A stretch of 64,000 bases of DNA from Luteimicrobium sp042670205 (GTDB lineage: Bacteria > Actinomycetota > Actinomycetes > Actinomycetales > Cellulomonadaceae): NCBI RefSeq assembly GCF_042670205.1, contig NZ_JBHUWD010000026.1, positions 1-64,000 of the forward strand, written 5' to 3'. How positions within the stretch are numbered: the stretch's first letter is position 1; every line of letters begins with the position of its first letter. Shown one piece after another: positions 32,361 to 40,497 of the stretch. The position numbers were made by a program, and so were the translations under genes. The notes beneath the pieces were generated by a model. That model was not told the DNA's origin and ran no database searches. It worked only from the letters and a program-made list of their open reading frames with translations.

Positions 32361-35192
32361 TCAGCCGCGTCCCGTGAGCGACCAGGCGTCGGTGTCGTCG
32401 TCCGAGGAGTCGTCCGCGCCGTCGTCGTACTCCCGGGCGACGGGCGGCCGCGACGCCTCGACCGCGTCCACGGGGCCGTCGTCGCCGGCCTGGTCGTAGA
32501 CGCCGGGCGCGGGCTCGCCGCGCAGCATCGCGAGCGCGGCCGGCAGCCCCTCGGGCGTGACGAGCACGGCCCGCGCCTTCGACCCCTCCGACGGGCCGAC
32601 GATCTCGCGGGACTCGAGCAGGTCCATGAGGCGGCCGGCCTTCGCGAACCCGACGCGCAGCTTGCGCTGGAGCATCGACGTCGAGCCGAACTGGGTGGTC
32701 ACGACGAGCTCCGCGGCCTGGAGCAGGAGCTCGAGGTCGTCGCCGATGTCCTCGTCGACCTGCTTCTTGGTCGCCGCCGCGGCGGTGACGTCCTGCCGGT
32801 ACACGGGCTTGAGCTGGGTCTTGACGTGCTCGACGACCGCGTGGACCTCGGACTCGCCCACCCACGCGCCCTGGACGCGCATGGGCTTCGCGGACCCCAT
32901 CGGGAGGAAGAGGGCGTCACCCTGTCCGATGAGCTTCTCCGCGCCGGGCTGGTCGAGCACGACGCGCGAGTCGGCGAGCGAGCTCGTCGCGAACGCGAGC
33001 CGCGACGGCACGTTGGCCTTGATGAGGCCCGTGACGACGTCGACGGACGGGCGCTGCGTCGCGAGGACCAGGTGGATGCCCGCGGCGCGGGCGAGCTGCG
33101 TGATGCGCTGGATCGACGCCTCGACATCGCGTGGGGCGACCATCATGAGGTCCGCAAGCTCGTCGACCACCACGAGCAGGTACGGGTAGGGCGCGATCTT
33201 CCGCTCCGACCCGGGCAGCGGCTTGACCTTGCCGGCGCGGACAGCGGCGTTGAAGTCGTCGACGTGCTTGTAGCCGAAGAGGGCCAGGTCGTCGTAGCGC
33301 GCGTCCATCTCGCGCACGACCCAGTCGAGCGCCTCGGCGGCCTTCTTGGGGTTCGTGATGATCGGCGTGATGAGGTGCGGGATGCCCTCGTAGATCGTCA
33401 GCTCGACGCGCTTGGGGTCGACGAGGATCATCCGGACCTGGTCGGGCGTGGCCCGCATGAGGATCGACGTGATCATCGAGTTCACGAACACCGACTTGCC
33501 GGCGCCCGTGGCGCCCGCGACGAGGATGTGGGGCATCTTCGCGAGGTTCGCGACGACGTACCCGCCCTCGACGTCCTTGCCGACGCCGATGACCATCGGG
33601 TGCTCGGTGCGGCGGGCCGCGCTCGAGCGCAGCACGTCGCCGAGCGAGACGGTCTCGCGGTCCGTGTTGGGGATCTCGATGCCGATCGCCGACTTGCCGG
33701 GGATCGGCGACAGGATCCGCACGTCCGCGCTCGCGACCGCGTACGCGATGTTGTTGGACAGCGACGTGATGCGCTCGACCTTGACCTTGGGGCCGACCTC
33801 GACCTCGTACCGCGTCACGGTCGGGCCGCGCGTGAACCCGGTGACCTGCGCGTCGACGTCGAACTGCTCGAACACGCCGGTCAGCGACTCGACGACCCGG
33901 TCGTTGGCCGCGGAGCGGGTCTTGTGCGGCGGCCCCTTGACGAGCGCGTCCTCGCTCGGGAGCAGGTAGACGGTCTCGCCGTCGAACATGGGCTGCTCGC
34001 CCTTGGGCACGGGCCCGTGGTTCGCCGGCGGGGCGGGCGGGGGCGGCGGCACGGTGGCCGCCTCGGCGAGGGCCTCGACGGGCGCCGTGATGGCCTGCGT
34101 CGGGGCGTCGTGCAGGTCGACGGGCGGCTTCGCGGCGCCACGGCGACGCTTGGCCGGCTCGGGCCCACGGTCGACCTCCGCGGCCTGCTCGAAGGCCTCG
34201 TCGCCCGCGTACCCGGCGAGCCGGGCGGACTCCTCGGCCTCGGCGCGCTCGCGCTCCTTGCGCTGCGCACGGGTCTCGCGCTTCTTCCCGGCCGGGCGCG
34301 CGTCGTCGGAGCCGTCGTGGCGCGAGACGCCGTCGGCGAGCTCGAGGCCGTCGTCGGGAGCCCAGGGCTCCTCGTCCCGCTGGGAGCCGGTCAGCAGGTG
34401 GTAGGCGGAGCGGAACCGCTCGGGGATCGCGTGCACGGGCGTCGCGGTCACGACGAGCAGCCCGAACAGGCCCAGCAGGACGAAGATCGGCACCGCGAAC
34501 CAGGGCGTGAGGGCGGTCGCGACGGGCGTCGCGAGGAGGTAGCCGAGCACGCCGCCCGCGTCCCGCACGCCGTCGAAGCCGTCGCGCGGCGCGGGGAGGT
34601 CGTCGGCGATCGCGACGAGCGCGCACACGGACGCGACGACGAACACCACCCCGATCGCGACCCGGCCGTTCGCCTGGGCGCGCTCCGGGTGGCGCATGAG
34701 CCGCACGGCGAGCCAGAGGAGCAGGACCGGGACGGCGACGCCCACGACGCCGAACGTCCCCGCGACGACCGCGTGGACGCCGTCGCCGAAGCCGCCCGCG
34801 ATGCCCCACCACTCGCGCGCCGCGACCACGACGGCGAGCGCGACGAGGAAGAACGCGACGCCGTCGCGCCGGTGGGCCGGGTCGAGGTCCTTGGCGCCGT
34901 GCGAGATCCCGCGCGTCATGCCGCCGACGCCGTGCGCGACGCCCATCCACACGCTCCGGACCGCGCGCACGGGCCACGCGGGCTGCCGGGACGCAGGACG
35001 CCGGGCGGTGGTCCGGCCCTTCGACGCGCTCGACGTCCGCTTGGTCGCAGCCTGCTTCGACGTGCCGCGCGACGTGGACGAGGCGCGTCCCGACGACGTG
35101 CCCGTGCGGGCTCGGGGGGGCGCGCCGGTCGCACGCGTCGCCGTCGGGCGTCCGCCTGCCGAACCACGGGATGAGGGCGTACGTGCTGCCAT
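32361..35192 (-). CDS. ftsK: DNA translocase FtsK
   Basis: FtsK is a septal DNA pump that clears chromosome termini during division. The 943-residue protein has a basic Ser/Thr/Ala-rich N-terminus (about 75 residues), four membrane helices (about 112-250), a low-complexity linker (280-410), and the motor with Walker A GATGAGKS (560-567) and Walker B LLVVVDELADL. The C-terminal winged-helix gamma domain (TTQFGSTSMLQRKLRVGFA) reads KOPS sequences. The ATG at 35190-35192 has GGAG upstream. The 3' end abuts repeat copy B. Confidence 0.96.
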   Translation of the reverse strand: MAARTPSSRGSAGGRPTATRATGAPPRARTGTSSGRASSTSRGTSKQAATKRTSSASKGRTTARRPASRQPAWPVRAVRSVWMGVAHGVGGMTRGISHGAKDLDPAHRRDGVAFFLVALAVVVAAREWWGIAGGFGDGVHAVVAGTFGVVGVAVPVLLLWLAVRLMRHPERAQANGRVAIGVVFVVASVCALVAIADDLPAPRDGFDGVRDAGGVLGYLLATPVATALTPWFAVPIFVLLGLFGLLVVTATPVHAIPERFRSAYHLLTGSQRDEEPWAPDDGLELADGVSRHDGSDDARPAGKKRETRAQRKERERAEAEESARLAGYAGDEAFEQAAEVDRGPEPAKRRRGAAKPPVDLHDAPTQAITAPVEALAEAATVPPPPPAPPANHGPVPKGEQPMFDGETVYLLPSEDALVKGPPHKTRSAANDRVVESLTGVFEQFDVDAQVTGFTRGPTVTRYEVEVGPKVKVERITSLSNNIAYAVASADVRILSPIPGKSAIGIEIPNTDRETVSLGDVLRSSAARRTEHPMVIGVGKDVEGGYVVANLAKMPHILVAGATGAGKSVFVNSMITSILMRATPDQVRMILVDPKRVELTIYEGIPHLITPIITNPKKAAEALDWVVREMDARYDDLALFGYKHVDDFNAAVRAGKVKPLPGSERKIAPYPYLLVVVDELADLMMVAPRDVEASIQRITQLARAAGIHLVLATQRPSVDVVTGLIKANVPSRLAFATSSLADSRVVLDQPGAEKLIGQGDALFLPMGSAKPMRVQGAWVGESEVHAVVEHVKTQLKPVYRQDVTAAAATKKQVDEDIGDDLELLLQAAELVVTTQFGSTSMLQRKLRVGFAKAGRLMDLLESREIVGPSEGSKARAVLVTPEGLPAALAMLRGEPAPGVYDQAGDDGPVDAVEASRPPVAREYDDGADDSSDDDTDAWSLTGRG

Positions 35193-35264
35193 GATGCGCT
35201 CCACGCTAGCCGCCGGGTGCGTCAACGCTCGTCAGGCGCGCCGCGACCGGCGAAGGCGCGGTCG

Positions 35265-35675
35265 TCACCCCCGCAGCAGCCCGACCCCCAGCGTCACGAC
35301 GCCGACGGCGACGGCCGTCGCGCCGAGCACGAGCAGCACGACGAGGCCGCTCGGCCGCGTCCGGCCGTTCCCGAGCGCCGACAGGAAGAACCCCGCGGGC
35401 ATGAGCACGGCGCCCACGAGCACCCCCGTAGCGGCGACCCAGCGGACGGGACCGCCGAGCGTGGTCGCCTCGGTGAGCAGCACGCACAGGAGGCCGAGGA
35501 TCACCAGGACGCCCGCGTGTGCGTGCCCCGCGCGGAAGAACCCGCGCTGGAAGTCGGTCGCGGGGACCTTGCCGGTCGCGACCCGCACGAGGAAGGCTCC
35601 CCCGGACTCGATCGTGACGACGGTCAGCAGGACGATGCCGGCAGTGATCCGCGCGGCGTCGGTGAGCTCGAGCAC
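35265..35675 (-). CDS. Four-helix integral membrane protein, function unknown
   Basis: A 136-residue protein with four predicted membrane helices, starting VLELTDAARITAGIVLLTVV. A conserved-looking loop FQRGFFRAGHAHAGVLV carries two histidines. I do not recognise its function. The GTG start is supported by GGAGG seven bases upstream. It is divergent from a TetR regulator, with two operator-like dyads between them, so it is probably the regulator's target. Confidence 0.8.
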   Translation of the reverse strand: MLELTDAARITAGIVLLTVVTIESGGAFLVRVATGKVPATDFQRGFFRAGHAHAGVLVILGLLCVLLTEATTLGGPVRWVAATGVLVGAVLMPAGFFLSALGNGRTRPSGLVVLLVLGATAVAVGVVTLGVGLLRG

Positions 35676-35698
35676 GAGAAACCTCCAGAAGGGCAACG

Positions 35699-35755
35699 GG
35701 TTTACGAACACCGTTATCGAACAACGTTCCAAAACCCGCGTCAACCCCGTACGAT
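35699..35755. promoter_or_regulatory. TetR-type tandem operators in divergent spacer
   Basis: Two half-overlapping dyads of period 13: GAACACCGTTA (35706-35716) and GAACAACGTTC (35719-35729, perfect GAAC-N3-GTTC). They lie over the -35 region of the membrane-protein gene, whose -10 is TAAACC (minus strand, 35699-35704). TACGAT (35750-35755) is the -10 of the leaderless TetR gene. Confidence 0.6.
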
Positions 35756-35761
35756 CGCCCT

Positions 35762-36343
35762 GTGCCCCGCCCACGCCTGCACGACGCCGCCCTGCGCACC
35801 CGCCTCCTCGAGGTCGCCTCCGAGGTGATCGCGACGAGCGGCGCGTCGGCGCTCACCGTGCGCGACGTCGCCGCGAGGGCCGAGACGTCGGCCTCCGCGG
35901 TCTACTCGCTCTTCGGCTCGAAGGAGGCGCTCGTCGAGGCGGTGCGCGCCGAGGCCTTCGACCGGTTCGCCGCCCACCTGGCCCGGGCCCCGCGCACCGC
36001 GGACCCCGGAGCCGACCTGCTCGCGCTCGGCCACGCGTACCGCGACAGCGCACTCGCAGACCCGCACTTCTACGCGGTGATGTTCGGTGGGGCGCTCCCC
36101 GGCGAGCACGGCGACGAGACGGCGGACGACCCCACGTTCCTGGTCCTGCGGGACGCGGTCACCCGGCTCGGCCCCACGGGGCGGGCGGCGACCGAGGCGG
36201 CGCTCGCGCTGTGGGGGCTCGTGCACGGGCTCGTCGGGCTCGAGCTCACGGGGGCCCTGCCGGGCGGGCCGGACGAGCGACGGGCCCGCTACGACCGCGC
36301 ACTGCGGGCCGCCGGGCCGGCACTGGCGGGGGCCGGGTCCTGA
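35762..36343 (+). CDS. TetR/AcrR-family transcriptional regulator
   Basis: A 193-residue one-component regulator with an N-terminal helix-turn-helix (about 28-50, LTVRDVAARAETSASAVYSLF) and a ligand-binding domain with FYAVMFGGALPGEH and ALALWGLVHGLVGLEL, like the WHG-type TetR C-terminal family. The GTG start is leaderless (TACGAT six bases upstream). Likely targets are its own gene and the divergent membrane protein. Ligand unknown. Confidence 0.9.
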   Translation: MPRPRLHDAALRTRLLEVASEVIATSGASALTVRDVAARAETSASAVYSLFGSKEALVEAVRAEAFDRFAAHLARAPRTADPGADLLALGHAYRDSALADPHFYAVMFGGALPGEHGDETADDPTFLVLRDAVTRLGPTGRAATEAALALWGLVHGLVGLELTGALPGGPDERRARYDRALRAAGPALAGAGS

Positions 36344-36368
36344 CCCGCACCGCACCCCGTGGCACCGC

Positions 36369-36402
36369 GTGACGGGTCGGCGCCGACCCGCGACGCGTCA
36401 CA
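36369..36402. terminator. Bidirectional terminator between two tetR genes
   Basis: A perfect 18-bp palindrome CGGGTCGGCGCCGACCCG (36373-36390) is flanked by further complementary bases (GTGAC and GTCAC). It lies between the convergent ends of two regulator genes. Confidence 0.6.
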
Positions 36403-37147
36403 CGCCGTCGTCGGCAGGGGCGAGCGCGGCGAGGCCGGCCAGGACTCGTGCGAGGCCGAACCGCCACGCGTGCTCGGGACTGTACGCGGCCTGCTGGGCC
36501 TCGCCCGCCGCCGCGCCGACCCGCTGCGCGAGCGGGTGCCGCTCGCCGAGATAGGCCGCGAGGCGCTCGCCCGACGACGCCCACTCCGCCGCCATCCGCT
36601 CGGCCGACGCCGCGCCGCGCCGCGCCCGCGCGGCGGACCACGCGAAGTCGAGGACGAACGTGAGCGCGGCGTCACGGTCCACGTCGTCGAGGCCGAGCGG
36701 CTCGAGGGCCGCCAGCTCGGCGTCGTACTTCGCGATCGCGCCGGGACCCAGCGCGGTGCGCTGGTCGGTGACGTCGAGGAGCCACCGGTGCCGCGTGCCG
36801 AGCGCGAGGTTGGCCTCGGCCACGCGGGTCACGCGGTCGCGCCACGGCCCCGTCGCGTACGACGCCCTCAGCGACGGCGCCGAAGCCGCGGCCGCGAGCA
36901 CGGCGTCGGCCATGAGCACGAGCAGGTCCTCGTGCGAGCCGACGTACGTGTAGACGGACATGGGAGCGACGCCGACCTCGGCAGCGACGCGTCGCACGGT
37001 GACCGCCGGCAGCCCCTCGGCGTCCGCGAGCCCCACGGCGGCGTCGACGACGTCCGACGTCGTCGCGCGGCCGCGCGGGCCGCGGGCCCCGCCCGGGGGC
37101 GCGCCCGGGTGGTCGCGCCACAGCAGGTCGATCAGGTCACGCGCCAC
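36398..37147 (-). CDS. TetR/AcrR-family transcriptional regulator with TetR_C domain
   Basis: A 249-residue regulator with a helix-turn-helix at about 48-67 (VTVRRVAAEVGVAPMSVYTYV) and a large C-terminal domain of the tetracycline-repressor type (LDFAWSAARARRG). The GTG at 37147 is favoured because GGGAGG lies eight bases upstream; another GTG at 37156 overlaps that site. It is divergent from a VOC-domain protein, with a GTACG dyad in the shared promoter region. Confidence 0.88.
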   Translation of the reverse strand: MARDLIDLLWRDHPGAPPGGARGPRGRATTSDVVDAAVGLADAEGLPAVTVRRVAAEVGVAPMSVYTYVGSHEDLLVLMADAVLAAAASAPSLRASYATGPWRDRVTRVAEANLALGTRHRWLLDVTDQRTALGPGAIAKYDAELAALEPLGLDDVDRDAALTFVLDFAWSAARARRGAASAERMAAEWASSGERLAAYLGERHPLAQRVGAAAGEAQQAAYSPEHAWRFGLARVLAGLAALAPADDGV

Positions 37148-37177
37148 GGCCCCCACCTCCCGGAATATCCGCGGACC

Positions 37178-37201
37178 AGTTTACCTTGTACGTCGTACGG
37201 T
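37178..37201. promoter_or_regulatory. Shared promoter region with GTACG dyad (tetR / VOC)
   Basis: TAAACT (minus strand, 37178-37183) is the likely -10 of the TetR gene. TACGGT (plus strand, 37196-37201) is a -10 for the VOC gene. Between them the dyad GTACG-T-CGTAC (37188-37198) could bind the TetR protein and shut both promoters. Confidence 0.55.
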
Positions 37202-37250
37202 GTTCTGCGTGGACGCCGTGAACCCCACCCACCCGACGGACGGAGCACCC

Positions 37251-37628
37251 GTGAAGATCAGCGCGACGACCCTCTCCCTCAACGTCCCCGACCCCGAGGC
37301 GTCGGCCGCGTTCGCGCGCGACCACCTGGGCTTCGCGACGGCCATGGAGGCCGACGGCTTCGTGTCGCTCCACCACCCGGACAGCGCGCTCGACGTCGTC
37401 TTCCTGCGCGTCGGGCTCGAGACGTTCAAGCCCGCGGACATCGCCGGTCCCGCCGGGCAGGGCACGCTCCTCGCCCTCACGGTCGACGACGTCGACGCCG
37501 AGTTCGCCCGGATCGCGGCGGCCGGGGCGACGGCGGTCACCACGCCCGAGACCGAGCCGTGGGGCGAGCGGTACTGCCAGTTCCGCGACCCGAACGGCAT
37601 CGTCTGGCAGCTCGTCGCCTGGGTGTGA
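37251..37628 (+). CDS. VOC-family (glyoxalase/bleomycin resistance-like) protein
   Basis: A 125-residue protein with the paired beta-alpha-beta-beta-beta pattern of the vicinal oxygen chelate superfamily: VKISATTLSLNVPDPEASAA at the start and YCQFRDPNGIVWQLVAW at the end. The glutamate-type metal ligands of true glyoxalase I are not all evident, so function is open (resistance, dioxygenase or binding protein). GTG 37251 has GGACGGAG upstream. A leaderless GTG at 37209 (TACGGT seven bases before) would add 14 residues. Confidence 0.83.
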   Translation: MKISATTLSLNVPDPEASAAFARDHLGFATAMEADGFVSLHHPDSALDVVFLRVGLETFKPADIAGPAGQGTLLALTVDDVDAEFARIAAAGATAVTTPETEPWGERYCQFRDPNGIVWQLVAWV

Positions 37629-37655
37629 GCCGGGCGCAGCGACGCCCGCGAACGC

Positions 37656-37692
37656 CGAGCGGCGCCGTCGGACCTGCCGACGACGCCGCTCG
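37656..37692. terminator. Bidirectional terminator between VOC gene and rnj
   Basis: CGAGCGGCG (37656-37664) pairs with CGCCGCTCG (37684-37692). After one mismatch, CGTCGG pairs with CCGACG across loop ACCTG. It lies between convergent stop codons. Confidence 0.7.
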
Positions 37693-37709
37693 CGTGGGGT
37701 GCGGGGGGC

Positions 37710-39395
37710 TCAGGCCTCCACGACCACCGGGACGATCATGGGGCGACGACGCAGCTTGGTTCCGGCCCAGCGCCCGACGACGCGGCGCATGACCTGCTGG
37801 AGCTGGTAGGTGTCGTTCGCGCCTGACGCGATCGACTCCTCGAGCGCCTTGGAGACCTGCGGCAGGATCCCGTCGAAGACCTTGTCGTCTTCCGCGAGGC
37901 CGCGCGCGAGGATCTGCGGGCCGGCGATAACCTTGCCGGTGCCCGAGTCGACGACGGCGAAGACGGACACGAAGCCCTCCTCGCCGAGGATGCGGCGGTC
38001 CTTGAGCTCGGCCTCGGTGATCTCGCCGATGCTCGAGCCGTCGACGAACACCAGCCCGCACGGCACAGCCCCCACGACGGACGCCTTGCCGTCCACGAGG
38101 TCGACGACGACGCCGTCCTCGGCGAGCACGACGCGCTCCGGCGGGACGCCCGTCTTGACCGCGAGCGCCGCGTTGGCGACGAGGTGACGCACCTCGCCGT
38201 GCACGGGCATGACGTTCTTGGGCTTGACGATGTTGTAGCAGTAGAGCAGCTCACCGGCGCCCGAGTGGCCGGACACGTGCACGCGCGCGTTCCCGCTGTG
38301 CACGACGCGCGCGCCCAGTCGCGTGAGCCCGTTGATGACCCGGAACACGGCGTTCTCGTTGCCCGGGATCAGCGAGCTGGCGAGGATCACGGTGTCGCCG
38401 GGGCCCACGGTGACGCGGTGGTCGTGGTTGGCGATGCGCGAGAGCGCGGCCATCGGCTCGCCCTGCGAGCCGGTGCACATGAGGACGATCTCGTCGTCGC
38501 GCAGCTGGTCGACCTGCTTGAGGTCGACCAGCACGCCCTCGGGGACACGCAGGTACCCGAGGTCGGCGGCGATGCCCATGTTCCGGACCATCGAGCGTCC
38601 GACGAGCGCGACCTTGCGGCCGTGCGCGTACGCGGCGTCGAGGACCTGCTGCACGCGGTGGACGTGCGAGGAGAACGACGCGACGACGATCCGCTTCTCG
38701 CTGGCCGCGAAGACCGAGTCGAGGACCGGTCCGATCTCACGCTCGGGCGTGACGAACCCGGGCACCTCGGCGTTGGTCGAGTCGACCATGAAGAGGTCGA
38801 CGCCGCGCTCGCCCAGGCGCGCGAACGCGCGCAGGTCGGTGATGCGCCCGTCGAGCGGGAGCTGGTCCATCTTGAAGTCGCCCGTGTGCAGGACGGTGCC
38901 CGCACCCGTGGTGACCGCGACGGCGAGCGCGTCGGGGATCGAGTGGTTGACGGCGACGAACTCGCAGCGGAACGCCCCGAGCTGCTCGACCTGCCCCTCC
39001 TTCACCGCGAGGGTGACGGGCGTGATGCGGTGCTCCTTGAGCTTCGCCTCGACGAACGCGAGCGTGAGCTGCGATCCGACGAGCGGGATGTCGCGGCGCA
39101 GGCGCAGCAGGTAGGGCACGGCGCCGATGTGGTCCTCGTGGCCGTGCGTGAGGACGATCGCCTCGACGTCGTGGAGGCGGTCCTCGATGTACCCGAAGTC
39201 GGGCAGGATCAGGTCGACGCCGGGCTGGTTGTCCTCGGGGAAGAGGACGCCGCAGTCGATGATGAGGAGCTTGCCGTCGTACTCGAGGACGGCCATGTTG
39301 CGGCCGACCTCGCCGAGGCCGCCGAGCGCGACGATCCGCAGCGCCCCCTTCGCGAGGGGCGGCGGCGGTGCGAGCTCGGTGTGCAGGTGTGTCAT
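37710..39395 (-). CDS. rnj: Ribonuclease J
   Basis: RNase J is a 5'-3' exonuclease and endonuclease of the beta-CASP metallo-beta-lactamase family, central to mRNA and rRNA processing. The 561-residue protein has the metal motif THGHEDHIG (83-91), LHTGDFKMD, DSTNAEVPG, SSHVHRVQQV and VHVSGHSG. Its ATG overlaps the dapA stop in an ATGA, an arrangement conserved across actinobacteria. The last residues, PMIVPVVVEA, are typical. Confidence 0.97.
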   Translation of the reverse strand: MTHLHTELAPPPPLAKGALRIVALGGLGEVGRNMAVLEYDGKLLIIDCGVLFPEDNQPGVDLILPDFGYIEDRLHDVEAIVLTHGHEDHIGAVPYLLRLRRDIPLVGSQLTLAFVEAKLKEHRITPVTLAVKEGQVEQLGAFRCEFVAVNHSIPDALAVAVTTGAGTVLHTGDFKMDQLPLDGRITDLRAFARLGERGVDLFMVDSTNAEVPGFVTPEREIGPVLDSVFAASEKRIVVASFSSHVHRVQQVLDAAYAHGRKVALVGRSMVRNMGIAADLGYLRVPEGVLVDLKQVDQLRDDEIVLMCTGSQGEPMAALSRIANHDHRVTVGPGDTVILASSLIPGNENAVFRVINGLTRLGARVVHSGNARVHVSGHSGAGELLYCYNIVKPKNVMPVHGEVRHLVANAALAVKTGVPPERVVLAEDGVVVDLVDGKASVVGAVPCGLVFVDGSSIGEITEAELKDRRILGEEGFVSVFAVVDSGTGKVIAGPQILARGLAEDDKVFDGILPQVSKALEESIASGANDTYQLQQVMRRVVGRWAGTKLRRRPMIVPVVVEA

Positions 39396-40375
39396 CGGGC
39401 GACCTCCGGGGCCGGTTCGGGCTGGGCAGTGTTCTGGGGGCGCGCGGCGCTCTGCGCCGTGCGGTCGAAGACGCCGGCCTGCTCGATCGCCGCGCGCACG
39501 GCGGCGGCCTCGGCGTCGGTGGCCTGGACGTTGGGCAGGCGCAGGTGGCGGTTGCTGTGGAGGCCGAGCGCCTCGACGGCGGCCTTGGCCATGACGGCCT
39601 GCGCACCGGCGCCGTTGAGCGCCTCGACCACGGGGGCGACGCGCCGGGCGATCGCGAGGGCGGCAGCGTGGTCGCCGGCGTCGAACGCGCGGACCGCGTC
39701 GGCGTACTCGCGCGCCACGACGTGGGTGCTGACGCCGACGATGCCGCCCGCGCCCACCGAGAGGAACGGCAGGAGCAGGCCGTCGTCGCCGGAGTACCAG
39801 GCCCATCCGGTCGCGGCGATGAGCTTGAGCGCGGAGCCCACGTCGCCCGTGGCGTCCTTGGACGCGACGAAGCTCTCGTGCTCGGCGAGCCGCTCGTACG
39901 TGGACGGCGCGATCCGCAGGCCGGCGCGGCCCGGGATGTCGTAGACCATGACCGGCAGGTCGGTCGCGTCGGCGACGGCGACCATGTGCTGGTAGAGGCC
40001 CTCCTGCGTGGGGCGCGAGTAGTAGGGCGTGACGACGAGGAGCCCGGTCGCGCCCGCGGCGGCTGCCTGCTCGGCCATGCGGACCGCATGGTCGGTGTCG
40101 TTGGAGCCGGCGCCCGCGACGACGTGCGCCCGGTCGCCCACGGCCTCCACGACCGCGGCGATCAGGTCCGCCTTCTCCTGCGCGTGCGTCGTCGGGGCCT
40201 CGCCGGTGGTCCCGTTGAGGACGAGCCCGTCGTTCCCCTCGTCGACGAGGTGGCGGGCGAGGCTCGCAGCGGCCTCGAGGTCGATCGCGCCGTCCGGCGT
40301 CATGGGCGTGACCATCGCGGTCAGGACGACGCCGAACGGTCGGCGCGGCGCGGTGAGCGCGGTGCTGGGGGCCAT
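39392..40375 (-). CDS. dapA: 4-hydroxy-tetrahydrodipicolinate synthase
   Basis: DapA condenses pyruvate with aspartate semialdehyde, the first committed step to diaminopimelate and lysine. The 327-residue enzyme has GTTGE (Thr56-Thr57), Tyr145 (VYDIPGR) and the Schiff-base Lys173 (ASKDATGD). It carries a roughly 30-residue C-terminal extension rich in Ala/Pro/Gln. The ATG is leaderless, with TAAGTT six bases upstream. In related chromosomes dapB lies close upstream; here about 15 kb of accessory genes intervenes. Confidence 0.96.
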   Translation of the reverse strand: MAPSTALTAPRRPFGVVLTAMVTPMTPDGAIDLEAAASLARHLVDEGNDGLVLNGTTGEAPTTHAQEKADLIAAVVEAVGDRAHVVAGAGSNDTDHAVRMAEQAAAAGATGLLVVTPYYSRPTQEGLYQHMVAVADATDLPVMVYDIPGRAGLRIAPSTYERLAEHESFVASKDATGDVGSALKLIAATGWAWYSGDDGLLLPFLSVGAGGIVGVSTHVVAREYADAVRAFDAGDHAAALAIARRVAPVVEALNGAGAQAVMAKAAVEALGLHSNRHLRLPNVQATDAEAAAVRAAIEQAGVFDRTAQSAARPQNTAQPEPAPEVAR

Positions 40376-40497
40376 GGGGCAAACTTACCGCGACGAGGCC
40401 CGGGGCCCGTGCTCGGGGGCGGTCCCCGGCCTGCCTACCGGGACGAGCCGTGCCCATACTGGAGAGCAGGTGCCAACCGTCTCGAGGAGGTGGGCGC

